DNA of 64,000 nt, taken from Phycicoccus jejuensis. Lineage in GTDB: Bacteria > Actinomycetota > Actinomycetes > Actinomycetales > Dermatophilaceae. The stretch is from NCBI RefSeq assembly GCF_000720925.1, contig NZ_JOEE01000011.1:30874-94873 (forward strand). Reading direction: 5' to 3'. This document shows positions 35,323 through 44,380 of this stretch, piece by piece; positions within the stretch are counted from its first letter, which is position 1; every line of letters begins with the position of its first letter. The notes under the pieces are model-generated. The model was not told where the DNA came from and made no database searches. It saw only the letters and a list, made by a program, of their open reading frames with translations. Made by a program: the position numbers and the translations under genes.

Positions 35323-37173
35323 ATGACGAGCAGGAGCGACCGCAGTCCCGAGCAGGCCGCCGTCTCGCGCAGCGCGCGGCGGCGGGCGAGCCGGCGCCGT
35401 CCGACGCGCCTCGTCGTGGGGCTGGCCCTCATCGTCGTCGCGGTGCTCGTCGGGGCGGGGGTGGTCGTGGCGCGTCAGCGCGGCGGCGGCACCGGCTCCG
35501 ACACGCTGCCGAGCTCGGCGGTCGGGGACCGCGTCGACACCCGCGGGGGCACGCTCAGCGCGCTCGCCCTGGGTCCGGTGCCCTCGTGGGACCCGCAGCG
35601 GATCGCGTCGCGGGCCGACATGGCCTTCGCCGGGCGGGTGTTCGCGCGGACCCTCACCGCCTACGCCCCGAGCACCGACCCGCAGCAGCAGTCGCGGCTC
35701 GTCGGCGACCTCGCGACCGACACCGGCACCGCGAGCGAGGACCTCAAGACCTGGTCCTTCACCCTGCGCGAGGGCCTGCGGTGGCAGGACGGCAGCGAGC
35801 TGACCTGCGCGGACGTCGCCTACGGCATCTCGCGGACCTTCGCCACCGACGAGGTGACGGGCGGCCCGACCGACGCGCTGGCCGTGCTCGCCATCCCGCG
35901 CGAGGCCGACGGGTCGAGCACCTACACCGGTCCGTACGGCTCCGGCGAGAAGGCGAAGGCCGCGCAGGCCGTCTTCGACAAGGCCGTGACGTGCGACGAC
36001 CGCCAGATCACGTTCACCCTGAGCACCCCGGTCGGTGACTTCGCCGAGATGCTCTCGCAGCCCGCGTTCGGCCCGGTCAAGAAGTCCGCCGACCGTCGGG
36101 CCGACGGCACCTACGACGTGTTCAGCAGCGGCCCGTACATGCTGCGGGGCGCGTGGGAGCCCGGCCGCGGCGGCCTCTTCGTGCGCAACCCGCACTGGGA
36201 CGCCGCGAGCGACCCCGTGCGCAAGGCCTACCCGGACCAGATCCGCTACCAGGAGGGCCTGGACGCGGAGGCGATCGCGCAGCAGGTGAGCGCCGACAAC
36301 GCCGCCGGCCGGGCCGCCGTGGCCCTCGCGTCCGTGCCGCCCGCCATCCAGCAGCAGGTCACCGCCGTGCAGAGCCTCGGTGACCGGTCGGTCAACCCGC
36401 TGACCGGCGTGGTCGACTACCTCGTGCCGAACGTCAAGAGCCCCGTCTTCGCGGACGAGAAGGTCCGGCTGGCGCTCGCCGCCGCGACCAACCGCGACGC
36501 GTACGTCACCGCCATCGGCGGCGCCACCGCGGCGCAGCCGTCGCTGTCGCTCCTGCCGAGCGCCCTGCCGTCGGCGCACGACGACGACCCGGTGGGGGCC
36601 GGGGTGCGCGGTGACGCCGCCCGGGCCAAGGCCCTGCTCGCCGAGGCGAAGGTCGAGGGCCCGGTGGAGTTCACCCTCGCCTACCGCTCCGACCCCACGG
36701 CCGACAAGGCCGTCGCGGCCCTCGTCGCGGGCTGGCGGCAGGCCGGCTTCGCGCCGACCGTCGAGCCGATCACCGAGGACTACTTCTCGACGATCGTCCA
36801 GAAGTCCGCCGCCGAGGACTACGACGTGTTCTGGTCCAACTGGGCACCCGCGTGGCCCTCGGGCTCGACGGTGCTCCCGCCGCTGTTCGACAGCACGATC
36901 AACATCACCGACGCGGGCCCCGGCCGCGACTACGGCTACTTCAGCGACGAGCGCCTCGACGAGCAGATGGCCAAGACCTCGACCGTCGCCGACCGGACGG
37001 CCCGCGAGCGGGGCTGGGCCGACGTCGACCGCCGGCTGCTCCAGCAGGGCGCCTACATCGGGCTCGCGGAGCGTCGCGCGCTGTACATCGCGGGCAGCGA
37101 CGTGCGCAACCTCTCGGCCAACACCGTGCTCGGCGGCGTCGTCGAGCTCGCCGACATCGCGGTCGTGCCGTGA
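35323..37173 (+). CDS. Family 5 solute-binding-like protein (LpqW-type)
   Basis: 616 residues. The N-terminus has a basic stretch (RSARRRASRRRPTR) and one hydrophobic helix (LVVGLALIVVAVLVGAGVVV) but no Cys lipobox, so it looks membrane-anchored rather than lipidated. The rest is an SBP_bac_5 fold: GRVFARTLTAYAP, EDLKTWSFTLREGLRWQDGS, then a long C-terminal lobe. No permease or ATPase genes accompany it. Its place between typA and mshB matches lpqW of mycobacteria (typA-lpqW...mshB, from memory), whose product steers phosphatidylinositol mannoside/lipoarabinomannan synthesis rather than transport. I therefore favour an LpqW-type envelope role. The stop overlaps mshB (GTGA). Confidence 0.82.
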   Translation: MTSRSDRSPEQAAVSRSARRRASRRRPTRLVVGLALIVVAVLVGAGVVVARQRGGGTGSDTLPSSAVGDRVDTRGGTLSALALGPVPSWDPQRIASRADMAFAGRVFARTLTAYAPSTDPQQQSRLVGDLATDTGTASEDLKTWSFTLREGLRWQDGSELTCADVAYGISRTFATDEVTGGPTDALAVLAIPREADGSSTYTGPYGSGEKAKAAQAVFDKAVTCDDRQITFTLSTPVGDFAEMLSQPAFGPVKKSADRRADGTYDVFSSGPYMLRGAWEPGRGGLFVRNPHWDAASDPVRKAYPDQIRYQEGLDAEAIAQQVSADNAAGRAAVALASVPPAIQQQVTAVQSLGDRSVNPLTGVVDYLVPNVKSPVFADEKVRLALAAATNRDAYVTAIGGATAAQPSLSLLPSALPSAHDDDPVGAGVRGDAARAKALLAEAKVEGPVEFTLAYRSDPTADKAVAALVAGWRQAGFAPTVEPITEDYFSTIVQKSAAEDYDVFWSNWAPAWPSGSTVLPPLFDSTINITDAGPGRDYGYFSDERLDEQMAKTSTVADRTARERGWADVDRRLLQQGAYIGLAERRALYIAGSDVRNLSANTVLGGVVELADIAVVP

Positions 37174-38027
37174 GGGGCCTGCTCGACGGCCTCGACCTCG
37201 GGGGCAGGCCGTCCCGGATGCTCTTCGTCCACGCCCACCCGGACGACGAGACGCTGACGACCGGGGTCGCGCTGGCCCACCACGCGGCCCGGGGCGACGA
37301 GGTCCACGTCCTCACGTGCACGCTCGGCGAGGAGGGCGAGGTCATCCCGCCGGCGCTCGCGCACCTCGAGGGCGACGGCCCCGCGCTCGCCGCGCACCGC
37401 CGCGACGAGCTGCAGCGGGCGATGGCCGTCCTCGGCGTCACCCACCACCTGCTCGAGGACGCCGACGGCGCCTTCCGCGACTCGGGGATGGCCGGCTCGG
37501 CCGCCGCGGCCGACCCGCGCGCCTGGGCCGGGGTGGCGCCCGAGGTCGCGGCCGCCGCGGTCGCCGCCGTCGTCGAGCGCCTCGCCCCGGACGTCGTCGT
37601 CACCTACGACGCGGGGGGTGGCTACGGCCACCCCGACCACGTGCGCACCCATGCGGCGACCCGGCAGGCCCTGCGCACCACGGGGGCCGACCTGCCGCTG
37701 CTCGGCCGCCTCACCCCGCTGACCTGGGCGAGCGAGGACCACGCCTGGCTCGCCGCCCACGTCCCCGCGGGCGAGGGATGGGTCGTACCGGACGCGACGA
37801 GCGAGTACGCGGGCGACGTCGTCCCGGACGAGGTCGTCACCCGGGCCGTGGTCGACGCCTCCGTCGTGCCCGCCCAGGAGCAGGCCCTGCGCGCCCACGA
37901 GACCCAGGTCGTCGTCGGCCCGGGGTGGTACGCCCTGTCCAACCGCCACGTCTTCCGGCTCGCCGGCCGCGAGGGCTACGCGCGCCTCGACCTCGCGACG
38001 GGCCGCCCGGTGGGGGAGGCGTCGTGA
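37170..38027 (+). CDS. mshB: GlcNAc-inositol deacetylase, mycothiol biosynthesis
   Basis: 285 residues from the GTG at 37170, coupled to the upstream gene. The Zn-binding motif is FVHAHPDDETLTTGVALAHH, with the third His in GGYGHPDHVRTHAATR. The stretch VLTCTLGEEGEVIPPALAHL is characteristic of MshB among PIG-L proteins. MshB removes the acetyl group from GlcNAc-Ins, the second enzymatic stage in making mycothiol, the actinobacterial thiol. Length fits the family (about 290-300). It lies in a tight run typA-lpqW-like-mshB-flavin reductase-vanW-like, all overlapping or nearly so. Confidence 0.92.
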   Translation: MRGLLDGLDLGGRPSRMLFVHAHPDDETLTTGVALAHHAARGDEVHVLTCTLGEEGEVIPPALAHLEGDGPALAAHRRDELQRAMAVLGVTHHLLEDADGAFRDSGMAGSAAAADPRAWAGVAPEVAAAAVAAVVERLAPDVVVTYDAGGGYGHPDHVRTHAATRQALRTTGADLPLLGRLTPLTWASEDHAWLAAHVPAGEGWVVPDATSEYAGDVVPDEVVTRAVVDASVVPAQEQALRAHETQVVVGPGWYALSNRHVFRLAGREGYARLDLATGRPVGEAS

Positions 38028-38515
38028 GCACCCCCGACGAGGCCGTCTTCCGGCAGGCGATGGGCCGGATGGCCCAGGGCGTCAGCATCATCACGACGCG
38101 CCAGGGCGGTCACGACCACGCGATGACCGCCGACACCGTCACCTCGGTCTCGCTCGACCCGCTGCTCGTCCTCGTCTGCGTCGAGACCGAGAGCCGCTTC
38201 CACGACGCCGTCGTCGACGCCGGCGTCTGGGGTGTCAGCGTGCTCGGCGTCGACCAGCGGCCGCTGTCGGACTGGTTCGCCACCCGCGGCCGCCCCCTGC
38301 ACGGCCAGCTCGACCGCGCGCCGCACCACCGCGGCCCGCAGACCGGCGTGCCGCTCGTCGACGGCGCCCTGACGACGCTCGAGTGCCGGACCACGGCCGT
38401 CCACCCCGCGGGGGACCACGTCATCGTCGTCGGCGAGGTGCTCGGCGTCGACATCCCCGACACCGTCGGGCCCGCCCTCGTCCACTACCGCGGCCGCTAC
38501 GGGAGCCTCGCATGA
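38024..38515 (+). CDS. Flavin reductase-like FMN-binding protein
   Basis: 163 residues from the GTG at 38024 (GTGA overlap). The split-barrel FMN-binding fold is visible: FRQAMGRMAQGVSIITTRQG, HAMTADTVTSVSLDPLLVLV, WGVSVLGVDQRPLSDWFATR, ECRTTAVHPAGDHVIVVGEV. This matches the flavin_reduct/HpaC-type family, which supplies reduced FMN to partner monooxygenases or binds flavin or F420. No monooxygenase is adjacent. It is coupled to mshB and the VanW-like gene, so the role may be in thiol or redox balance; that is inference. Confidence 0.85.
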   Translation: MSTPDEAVFRQAMGRMAQGVSIITTRQGGHDHAMTADTVTSVSLDPLLVLVCVETESRFHDAVVDAGVWGVSVLGVDQRPLSDWFATRGRPLHGQLDRAPHHRGPQTGVPLVDGALTTLECRTTAVHPAGDHVIVVGEVLGVDIPDTVGPALVHYRGRYGSLA

Positions 38516-40254
38516 CCGACGACCTGCTCGGGCCGGACACCTGGGAGGAGCCGGCGTGGGAGGACCCTGCGCCCGGCCGCCGGCGCTGGCCCTACGTCGT
38601 CGGCGGGGCGCTCGTGCTGCTCGCCGTCGTCTACGGCGCGACCGCGGCCTGGGCCGCGGACCGGGTCGCGCGTGGCACCACCGTCGCCGGCGTCGAGGTC
38701 GGCGGCCAGAGCGCGGCGCAGGCCCGCGCGACGCTCGCGCGCGCGCTCGGTGACGGCTCGGGCCGCCCGCTGACGCTCACGTCCCCGGCCGGCGAGGCGT
38801 CCGTCGACCCGGCCGACGCCGGGCTCGCCGTCGACGTCCCGGCCAGCGTCGACCCGCTCGTCGGCTTCAGCCTCGCCCCCGCCGACGTCTGGCGCCAGGT
38901 CGCCGGCGGCGGGGAGCAGCCGGCCGCCGTCACCGTCGACGAGGCCGCGTTCGGCGAGGCGCTGGAGGGCGTGCGGGACGAGCTCGACGCGTCGGCGAAG
39001 GAGGGCAGCGTCTCCGTCGCCGGCGGCAAGGTGGCCTACGAGGAGCCGGTCGCCGGGGTCGAGACCGACGTCGCGCGGACGGCTGCCGCGGTGCGTCGCG
39101 CCTGGCCCGGCCGCGACACCGTCGCCGTCGTCGGCGACGTTCGGGCCCCGAAGGTGTCCGCGCAGGAGCTGCAGCGGGTCCGCGACGAGTTCGCGGAGGT
39201 GGCCGTGTCCGCGCCGGTCACCGTGCAGGTCGGCGGGTCCTCCTTCGAGCTGTCCGCGAAGCAGCTCGCCCCGGCGGCCGTGCTCACGCCGGCCGACGAC
39301 GGCACGATCACGCCGCGCGCCGACGACGAGAAGCTGCGCGCGATCGTCCACGCGGCCGCGAAGAAGGCCAAGCTCGAGGTCGCCCCGAAGGACGCCGTCG
39401 TCACGTTCGCCGGCAACGACTGGCGCAAGCCGAAGGTCGCCCCGTCGGCCCCGGGCAGCGCGCTCGACGACGCCTCGATCAGCGCCGCGGTCTGGACGGC
39501 CTTCTCCACCCCGTCGAAGACCGCCACGGTGACGACCAAGGAGGTGCAGCCGGAGTTCACGACCGAGGTCGCGAAGAAGACGCTGCCCCGGGAGAAGGTC
39601 TCCAGCTTCACCACCTACTACGAGCCGGGCGCGGCGCGCGTCACCAACATCAAGAACGCCGCCCGCTACCTCGACGGCACCTACGTGCCCCCGGGCGAGC
39701 AGTTCAGCATGAACGGCGTCCTCGGCGAGCGGACCCCCGACAAGGGCTACGTCAAGGCGGGGATCATCCTCAACAACCGCCTCTCCGACAGCTACGGCGG
39801 CGGCATCTCGCAGGTCTCGACGACGATCTTCAACGCCTCGTTCTTCGCCGGCGTGCAGCTCGACGCGTGGCAGGCCCACTCGTTCTACATCTCGCGCTAC
39901 CCCGAGGGCCGGGAGGCGACGATCTCGTGGCCGGACCTGCACAACAAGTTCACGAACACGCTCGACGGCGGCATCCTCATCGACGTCGTCGCGACGGACA
40001 CCTCGGTCACCGTCACGTACTGGGGCACGAAGAAGTACGACGTCGAGGCGACCAAGAGTGCCCGCTACGACATCGTCCAGCCGAAGGTCGTCCGGGACGA
40101 CAGCCCGACCTGCAAGCCGCAGGGGCCCGTCCCCGGCTTCAAGGTCGACATCGGCCGCATCTTCAAGCAGGGCGGCAAGGTCGTCCGGAAGGCCTCGTTC
40201 ACGACCTCCTACGTGCCCGAGGACGACGTGACCTGTACCGCCTCCGGCCGCTGA
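38512..40254 (+). CDS. VanW-family cell-wall protein
   Basis: 580 residues, ATG in the preceding ATGA. An acidic cytoplasmic N-terminus is followed by one membrane helix (WPYVVGGALVLLAVVYGATA) and the motif GTTVAGVEVGGQSAAQARAT. This is the entry to PG_binding_4-type repeats, of which two seem present (to about residue 360). The VanW domain then begins with FTTYYEPGAARVTNIKNAAR and has EQFSMNGVLGERTPDKGYVK and DSYGGGISQVSTTIFNASFF. The domain is found near glycopeptide-resistance genes but its reaction is not established; it probably acts on peptidoglycan outside the cell. It is last in the mshB cotranscribed run. Confidence 0.88.
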   Translation: MTDDLLGPDTWEEPAWEDPAPGRRRWPYVVGGALVLLAVVYGATAAWAADRVARGTTVAGVEVGGQSAAQARATLARALGDGSGRPLTLTSPAGEASVDPADAGLAVDVPASVDPLVGFSLAPADVWRQVAGGGEQPAAVTVDEAAFGEALEGVRDELDASAKEGSVSVAGGKVAYEEPVAGVETDVARTAAAVRRAWPGRDTVAVVGDVRAPKVSAQELQRVRDEFAEVAVSAPVTVQVGGSSFELSAKQLAPAAVLTPADDGTITPRADDEKLRAIVHAAAKKAKLEVAPKDAVVTFAGNDWRKPKVAPSAPGSALDDASISAAVWTAFSTPSKTATVTTKEVQPEFTTEVAKKTLPREKVSSFTTYYEPGAARVTNIKNAARYLDGTYVPPGEQFSMNGVLGERTPDKGYVKAGIILNNRLSDSYGGGISQVSTTIFNASFFAGVQLDAWQAHSFYISRYPEGREATISWPDLHNKFTNTLDGGILIDVVATDTSVTVTYWGTKKYDVEATKSARYDIVQPKVVRDDSPTCKPQGPVPGFKVDIGRIFKQGGKVVRKASFTTSYVPEDDVTCTASGR

Positions 40255-40358
40255 GCCGATGCCGGTGTCGTCCCTTCGGACAGCTCCTCGTCGTGGGTGA
40301 GAGCGGCTCTGCGCCAGCCTTGTAGCGTTTCCGGCCGGGGACGACGAAGGAGCTGGAC

Positions 40359-43019
40359 GTGGGTCGGGGACAGGTGCGTGGATGGGCCGCGCTCGCGGTG
40401 GTGGCGGCGCTCCTGCTGCCCCCGGCGACGGCGGTCGCCGCGCCGGCGGCGGCGGGCAGCGGGGTCGCCGCGGCGGCCGTCGCGCGACCGGAGGCGGGCA
40501 GCTACCGGGCCGTCTTCCCCGCCCGCCTGGCCGACACCCGCACCACCGGCCAGAGGCTGCGCCCCGGTGGGCGGCTCGTCGTCCCGGTCGTCGGTCGCGG
40601 GGGGCTCCCCGCCGCCGGGGTGGGTGCGGTGCAGCTGCACGTCACCGCCGTCGGGGCCTCCGGCACGAGCCACCTCACCGTCCACGCCTCCGGCACGACA
40701 CCTCCTGCCGCGTCGTCCCTCAACTTCCCCCGCGCCCGCGCGGTCGCGAACACCGTCCTCGCGCGACCGGGGGCCGACGGCGCGGTCGTCGTCACCAGCG
40801 GCGGCGCGGCCGTCGACGTCGTCGTGGACCTCGTCGGGTGGTACGCCGCGAGCCCCCGGCCCACGACACCGGGCGTGCACGCCGTCGCGCCCGTGCGGGT
40901 CCTGGACACCCGCCGGACCGGGCGTCGGGTCTCGACGGTCCCGACGACGGTGCGGGTCACCACCGGCGCGGTGCCCGTCGGCGCCACCGCCGTCGTCGCC
41001 AACCTCACGTCGGTCTCGTCGAGCGCGAGCGGGCTGCCCCTGCTCTCGTGGGCGAACGGCAGCCCCCGCCCCTCCACGTCGAACGGCAACACGGTCCGCG
41101 ACCAGGTCGTCGCCACCCAGGCGCTCGTCGGCGTCGGACCGGACGGTCGTCTGGCCCTCGCCATGGGGGCCGGCTCCACGCACCTCGTCGTCGACGTCGT
41201 CGGCTACCTCGTCGGTCCCTCCGCGGCGGGCGGGCGGCTCCAGGCGCTGCGGCCGACGCGTCTCGTCGACACCCGCACGAGCGGCGCCCCGGTCGGCTCG
41301 GGCCGCCGGCTCGACCAGCAGGTCGCCGGGCGCGGGGGCGTCCCGGCCGGCGCCTCGGCGGCCCTGCTCACCGTCACCGCGGTGCCCGGCCGGGGCGCCG
41401 CGGGCACGCTCGTCCTCGTCGGGACCGGGGAGCGCACCCCCGCGACGTCCGACGTCAACGCGCGCGACGACGTCCCGGTCGCCCGGCAGGTGCTCGTGCC
41501 CCTCGGTGTCGACGGCGGGGTCTCCGTCGTCCGGTCCGGGGGCAGGGGGCACGTCGTCGTCGACCTCGTCGGCTACGTCGGCGCCGTCCCGGAGCCGACG
41601 GTCGTCGTCGCACCGGGCGCGGCCGTCCTCGCCGAGGGGCTGCGCGACGGCCCGCTCCGCGACGACGCCGAGTCGGTGCTGCGGACCTCGGTCCGGCACG
41701 GCCTGAGGACCTGGTGGCCGAAGACCGCTCCGTCGCTGCTCGCCCGCCCGATGGACGCCGCGGCGCAGGCCGACCGGACCGACGCCGTCCGGCGCCTGTC
41801 CATGGAGGCGCTCGGGGTGTCGACGGCGCTCGCCACCGACGTCTACGACGCGCAGGACGCGGGGATGTCGCGGGCGCAGGCGCTCGCCGTGGTCGACCGG
41901 GTCGTCGGCACCGTCGCCTGCCGGCACCGGGCCACGCGCGTCGGCGGGTGGGGGCACTCCTGGCAGAGCACGATGTGGTCCTCGCTCGCGGCCCGGGCGG
42001 CGTGGCTGTCGTGGACCGGCCTGTCCGCACGGACCCGGGAGTGCGTGCGCGACATGGTGGTCTCGGAGGCCGACTTCGCGACGACGGCCGAGCCGTACGT
42101 CATGGTGTCGAGGTCCGGCGTGGTCCTGCGCCCGGGCAACTCCGGCTCCGAGGAGAGCTCGTGGTTCGCCCTCGCCCCGGCCGTCGCCCTGGCGATGCTC
42201 CCCACCGCGGAGCGCCGCGACGTCTGGCGGGCGGCCCAGGTGCGCCTGCTCGCGAACTCGTTCAGCCGCCGTGCCGACCTCTCGAGCACGGCGACGGTCG
42301 ACGGGATCCCGCTGAGGTCGCTCCTCCTGGGCTGGAACGTCGAGGACGACGGGTCGGTCGTCAACCACGACCGCGTCGCCCCCGACTACGCGACCAACGC
42401 CTACCAGAACGTCGACGCCGTGCTCCTGGCCCGGCTGGCGGGGACCGACGCGCCCCAGGCGGCGTTCGTCGGGCTGCCCGCGGTGTACGCCGGGCTGGTC
42501 GACACCGAGTACGACGTGGCCGACGGGTACGCCGCGCCCGGAGGCAGCGTGTACCGCCCGCGGCCCCCCGCCGACGCCGGTGACGTCGACGACGCCGCGA
42601 CCCGGTCCGGGTACGGCGTCTACTACCCCCAGGGCTGCGACTGGGGGGAGGGGCAGGTGCTGCCCTTCGCGCTGCTCGACACCCAGGCGGCGGCGTTCGG
42701 CTTCGCCGACGGGCCGCGCGGCGCCGGGGCCCGGGCGGCCGCGGTCCACCACCTGTCCCTCGCGGTGCAGATGCAGGCCCGCTCGACAGACGGCCGGATG
42801 TACGTCGACCCCCGCGAGTACACCTACGTCGGCCGCGAGGAGCACACCGCGCAGCTCGCCGCGCAGCTCGTCCTCACCCTGGCCCTCTCGCCGCTCTCCG
42901 CCGACGACGACGACGTGCGCGTGGCGCCGGACGCGACGTCCACCGCCCCGCTCGACGCGCCACCGCCGGCGGGTGACGAGTCCCTGCTCATCGACCCGCG
43001 GGCGTCCTCGGACGGGTGA
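40359..43019 (+). CDS. Secreted protein: three repeats plus helical C-terminal domain
   Basis: 886 residues from the GTG at 40359 with AAGGAG about 8 nt ahead. A Sec signal ([21 protein letters not shown]) is followed by three tandem domains of about 115 residues (roughly 49-164, 173-286, 294-408). Each opens with a R-L/V-x-DTR-T motif ([27 protein letters not shown]) and closes with VVVDLVGW/Y. Such repeats occur in actinobacterial surface proteins and probably bind carbohydrate. Residues about 430-870 form an all-helical region rich in Trp and Asp/Glu ([54 protein letters not shown]), like an (alpha/alpha)-toroid glycoside hydrolase or lyase. I cannot name the family. Its last 32 bp overlap the convergent acetyltransferase gene. 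Confidence 0.75.
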   Translation: MGRGQVRGWAALAVVAALLLPPATAVAAPAAAGSGVAAAAVARPEAGSYRAVFPARLADTRTTGQRLRPGGRLVVPVVGRGGLPAAGVGAVQLHVTAVGASGTSHLTVHASGTTPPAASSLNFPRARAVANTVLARPGADGAVVVTSGGAAVDVVVDLVGWYAASPRPTTPGVHAVAPVRVLDTRRTGRRVSTVPTTVRVTTGAVPVGATAVVANLTSVSSSASGLPLLSWANGSPRPSTSNGNTVRDQVVATQALVGVGPDGRLALAMGAGSTHLVVDVVGYLVGPSAAGGRLQALRPTRLVDTRTSGAPVGSGRRLDQQVAGRGGVPAGASAALLTVTAVPGRGAAGTLVLVGTGERTPATSDVNARDDVPVARQVLVPLGVDGGVSVVRSGGRGHVVVDLVGYVGAVPEPTVVVAPGAAVLAEGLRDGPLRDDAESVLRTSVRHGLRTWWPKTAPSLLARPMDAAAQADRTDAVRRLSMEALGVSTALATDVYDAQDAGMSRAQALAVVDRVVGTVACRHRATRVGGWGHSWQSTMWSSLAARAAWLSWTGLSARTRECVRDMVVSEADFATTAEPYVMVSRSGVVLRPGNSGSEESSWFALAPAVALAMLPTAERRDVWRAAQVRLLANSFSRRADLSSTATVDGIPLRSLLLGWNVEDDGSVVNHDRVAPDYATNAYQNVDAVLLARLAGTDAPQAAFVGLPAVYAGLVDTEYDVADGYAAPGGSVYRPRPPADAGDVDDAATRSGYGVYYPQGCDWGEGQVLPFALLDTQAAAFGFADGPRGAGARAAAVHHLSLAVQMQARSTDGRMYVDPREYTYVGREEHTAQLAAQLVLTLALSPLSADDDDVRVAPDATSTAPLDAPPPAGDESLLIDPRASSDG

Positions 43020-44028
43020 GCGTCGTGTACTCGTGGTGCACGACGAACCCCGCCCTCCGGTAGAGCTCCTGCGCGGCCGCGTTGTCGGTGTCGGTCTGCA
43101 GGTGCAGGGACCGCACACCCCGGTCGGCCGCCGCGCCGGCGAGCCGGCGCAGCAGCGCGGAGGCCACACCCCGCCGGCGGGCCCGCGGTTCCACGAACAT
43201 CGCGGCGATGCCGCCCCACGTCGACGCCACGCCCAGGCGCCCGACGCCGAGGACGCCCTCGTCGTCCTCGACCGACGCGAACACCTGCTCCGGCGACCCG
43301 GTGAGCACGGCGCGCGCCGGTCCCTCGGGCGCCTCGCGGTAGCCGCGGTAGGCGTCGAACCAGCGGTCCTCGAGCGTGGTCGAGGTCGTGACCCGCAGCC
43401 CTCCGTGGGCCGGCTCCGGCACGGCGGCCAGCACCTCGTCGACGGCGGCGGTGAGGGCGCTCGTGGCGACCCGGGGGACGTAGCCGCGCGCGACGAGCAG
43501 GGCTCCGAGCGGGTCGGCGTCCGGTCGGACGCCGACCGGCCCGGCGAGCGTCAGCATCGACGGCAGCCCTCGCTGGCCGTACCAGGCCTCGACGAGCTCG
43601 GCGGCCCGCTCGAGCGTCGTGCCCGGGTCGCCCACCGTGAGAGCGGAGTTGGCGCGGTGCGTGAAGCCCGACGTCGCACGCAGCAGCCAGTCGCCGAGGT
43701 GCTCGTTCTCGGCCGCCGGCCACGCGCCGACCATGACGCGCTCCAGGTCGTCGACCGAGAGGGCGAGGTGGGGTGCGCCGCGCCGGGACGGGCGCGGCGG
43801 CAGCTCCTTGACGACCGTCACCGACGGCCGGGGGACGGCGACCTCGCCGCGGCGGGTGCGGACGAGCAGGTGGTCGGCATCGACCGCGAGGAGGTCGCCG
43901 ACGACGTCGGTCAGCGTCGCCCCCGAGAACGGGTCGGGCGCCGGGAGCCGGTGCCGGACGACGACGCGTGTCCCGACGGGCGGGACGTCGGGGGAGTGCG
44001 GCGGCGGGCCGCCCTCCGGGATGCTCAT
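42988..44028 (-). CDS. GNAT-family N-acetyltransferase
   Basis: 346 residues from the ATG at 44028; the frame continues upstream but would run across the ferredoxin gene. An N-terminal beta-rich segment ([49 protein letters not shown]) looks like a small SH3-like domain, followed by two GNAT-like lobes. The C-terminal lobe has the acetyl-CoA signature [20 protein letters not shown] and [20 protein letters not shown] followed by F. Proteins of this layout resemble double-GNAT enzymes; the acceptor is unknown. It is divergent from the ferredoxin gene with only 21 bp between start codons, and its tail overlaps the gene at 40359-43019 by 32 bp. Confidence 0.85.
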   Translation of the reverse strand: MSIPEGGPPPHSPDVPPVGTRVVVRHRLPAPDPFSGATLTDVVGDLLAVDADHLLVRTRRGEVAVPRPSVTVVKELPPRPSRRGAPHLALSVDDLERVMVGAWPAAENEHLGDWLLRATSGFTHRANSALTVGDPGTTLERAAELVEAWYGQRGLPSMLTLAGPVGVRPDADPLGALLVARGYVPRVATSALTAAVDEVLAAVPEPAHGGLRVTTSTTLEDRWFDAYRGYREAPEGPARAVLTGSPEQVFASVEDDEGVLGVGRLGVASTWGGIAAMFVEPRARRRGVASALLRRLAGAAADRGVRSLHLQTDTDNAAAQELYRRAGFVVHHEYTTLTRPRTPAGR

Positions 44029-44035
44029 GGCGTGA

Positions 44036-44042
44036 ATAGTAT
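44036..44042. promoter_or_regulatory. Shared palindromic -10 for two divergent leaderless genes
   Basis: ATAGTAT (44036-44042) reads TAGTAT rightward and TACTAT leftward. It is 7 nt from the ferredoxin ATG (44050) and 7-8 nt from the acetyltransferase ATG (44028). In both directions the expected +1 is at, or within a base or two of, the start codon. No separate -10 or ribosome site is evident for either gene. Confidence 0.55.
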
Positions 44043-44049
44043 GGGCGGC

Positions 44050-44376
44050 ATGACGTACGTGATCGCGCAGCCCTGTGTGGACCTGAAGGACAAGGCCTGC
44101 ATCGAGGAGTGCCCCGTCGACTGCATCTACGAGGGCGAGCGCAGCCTCTACATCCACCCCGACGAGTGCGTCGACTGCGGTGCGTGCGAGCCGGTCTGCC
44201 CGGTCGAGGCGATCTACTACGAGGACGACGTCCCCGAGCAGTGGGCCGACTACTACAAGGCGAACGTCGAGTTCTTCGACGACCTCGGCAGCCCCGGCGG
44301 CGCGGCCAAGCTCGGCGTCATCGCCAAGGACCACCCGATCATCGCCGACCTGCCCCCGCAGGAGCACGACGAGTGA
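44050..44376 (+). CDS. fdxA: 7Fe ferredoxin
   Basis: 108 residues from the ATG at 44050; an in-frame ATG at 44041 would sit inside the presumed -10 element. Two cluster motifs are present: C-x7-C-x3-CP in [18 protein letters not shown] (3Fe-4S type, with the last Cys feeding the other cluster) and [12 protein letters not shown] (4Fe-4S). The acidic C-terminal extension is standard for the actinobacterial FdxA/FdxC type. It carries electrons for cytochromes P450 or oxidoreductases. The aminotransferase gene dapC begins 4 nt after the stop, an order also recalled from mycobacteria (fdxC-dapC). Confidence 0.93.
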   Translation: MTYVIAQPCVDLKDKACIEECPVDCIYEGERSLYIHPDECVDCGACEPVCPVEAIYYEDDVPEQWADYYKANVEFFDDLGSPGGAAKLGVIAKDHPIIADLPPQEHDE

Positions 44377-44380
44377 CGGG

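Noticed and set aside
33268..36579. Leftward open frame of about 1100 codons across typA and the LpqW-like gene
   Set aside because: It is antisense to typA, whose motifs are unambiguous; composition is low-complexity Arg/Gly/Val.
35323..37173. Second peptide ABC transporter
   Set aside because: No permease or ATPase genes accompany this binding-protein-like gene; context favours an LpqW-type protein.
44041..44049. Upstream in-frame ATG of the ferredoxin gene
   Set aside because: It would begin within the presumed -10 element; the ATG at 44050 matches the family's usual N-terminus.
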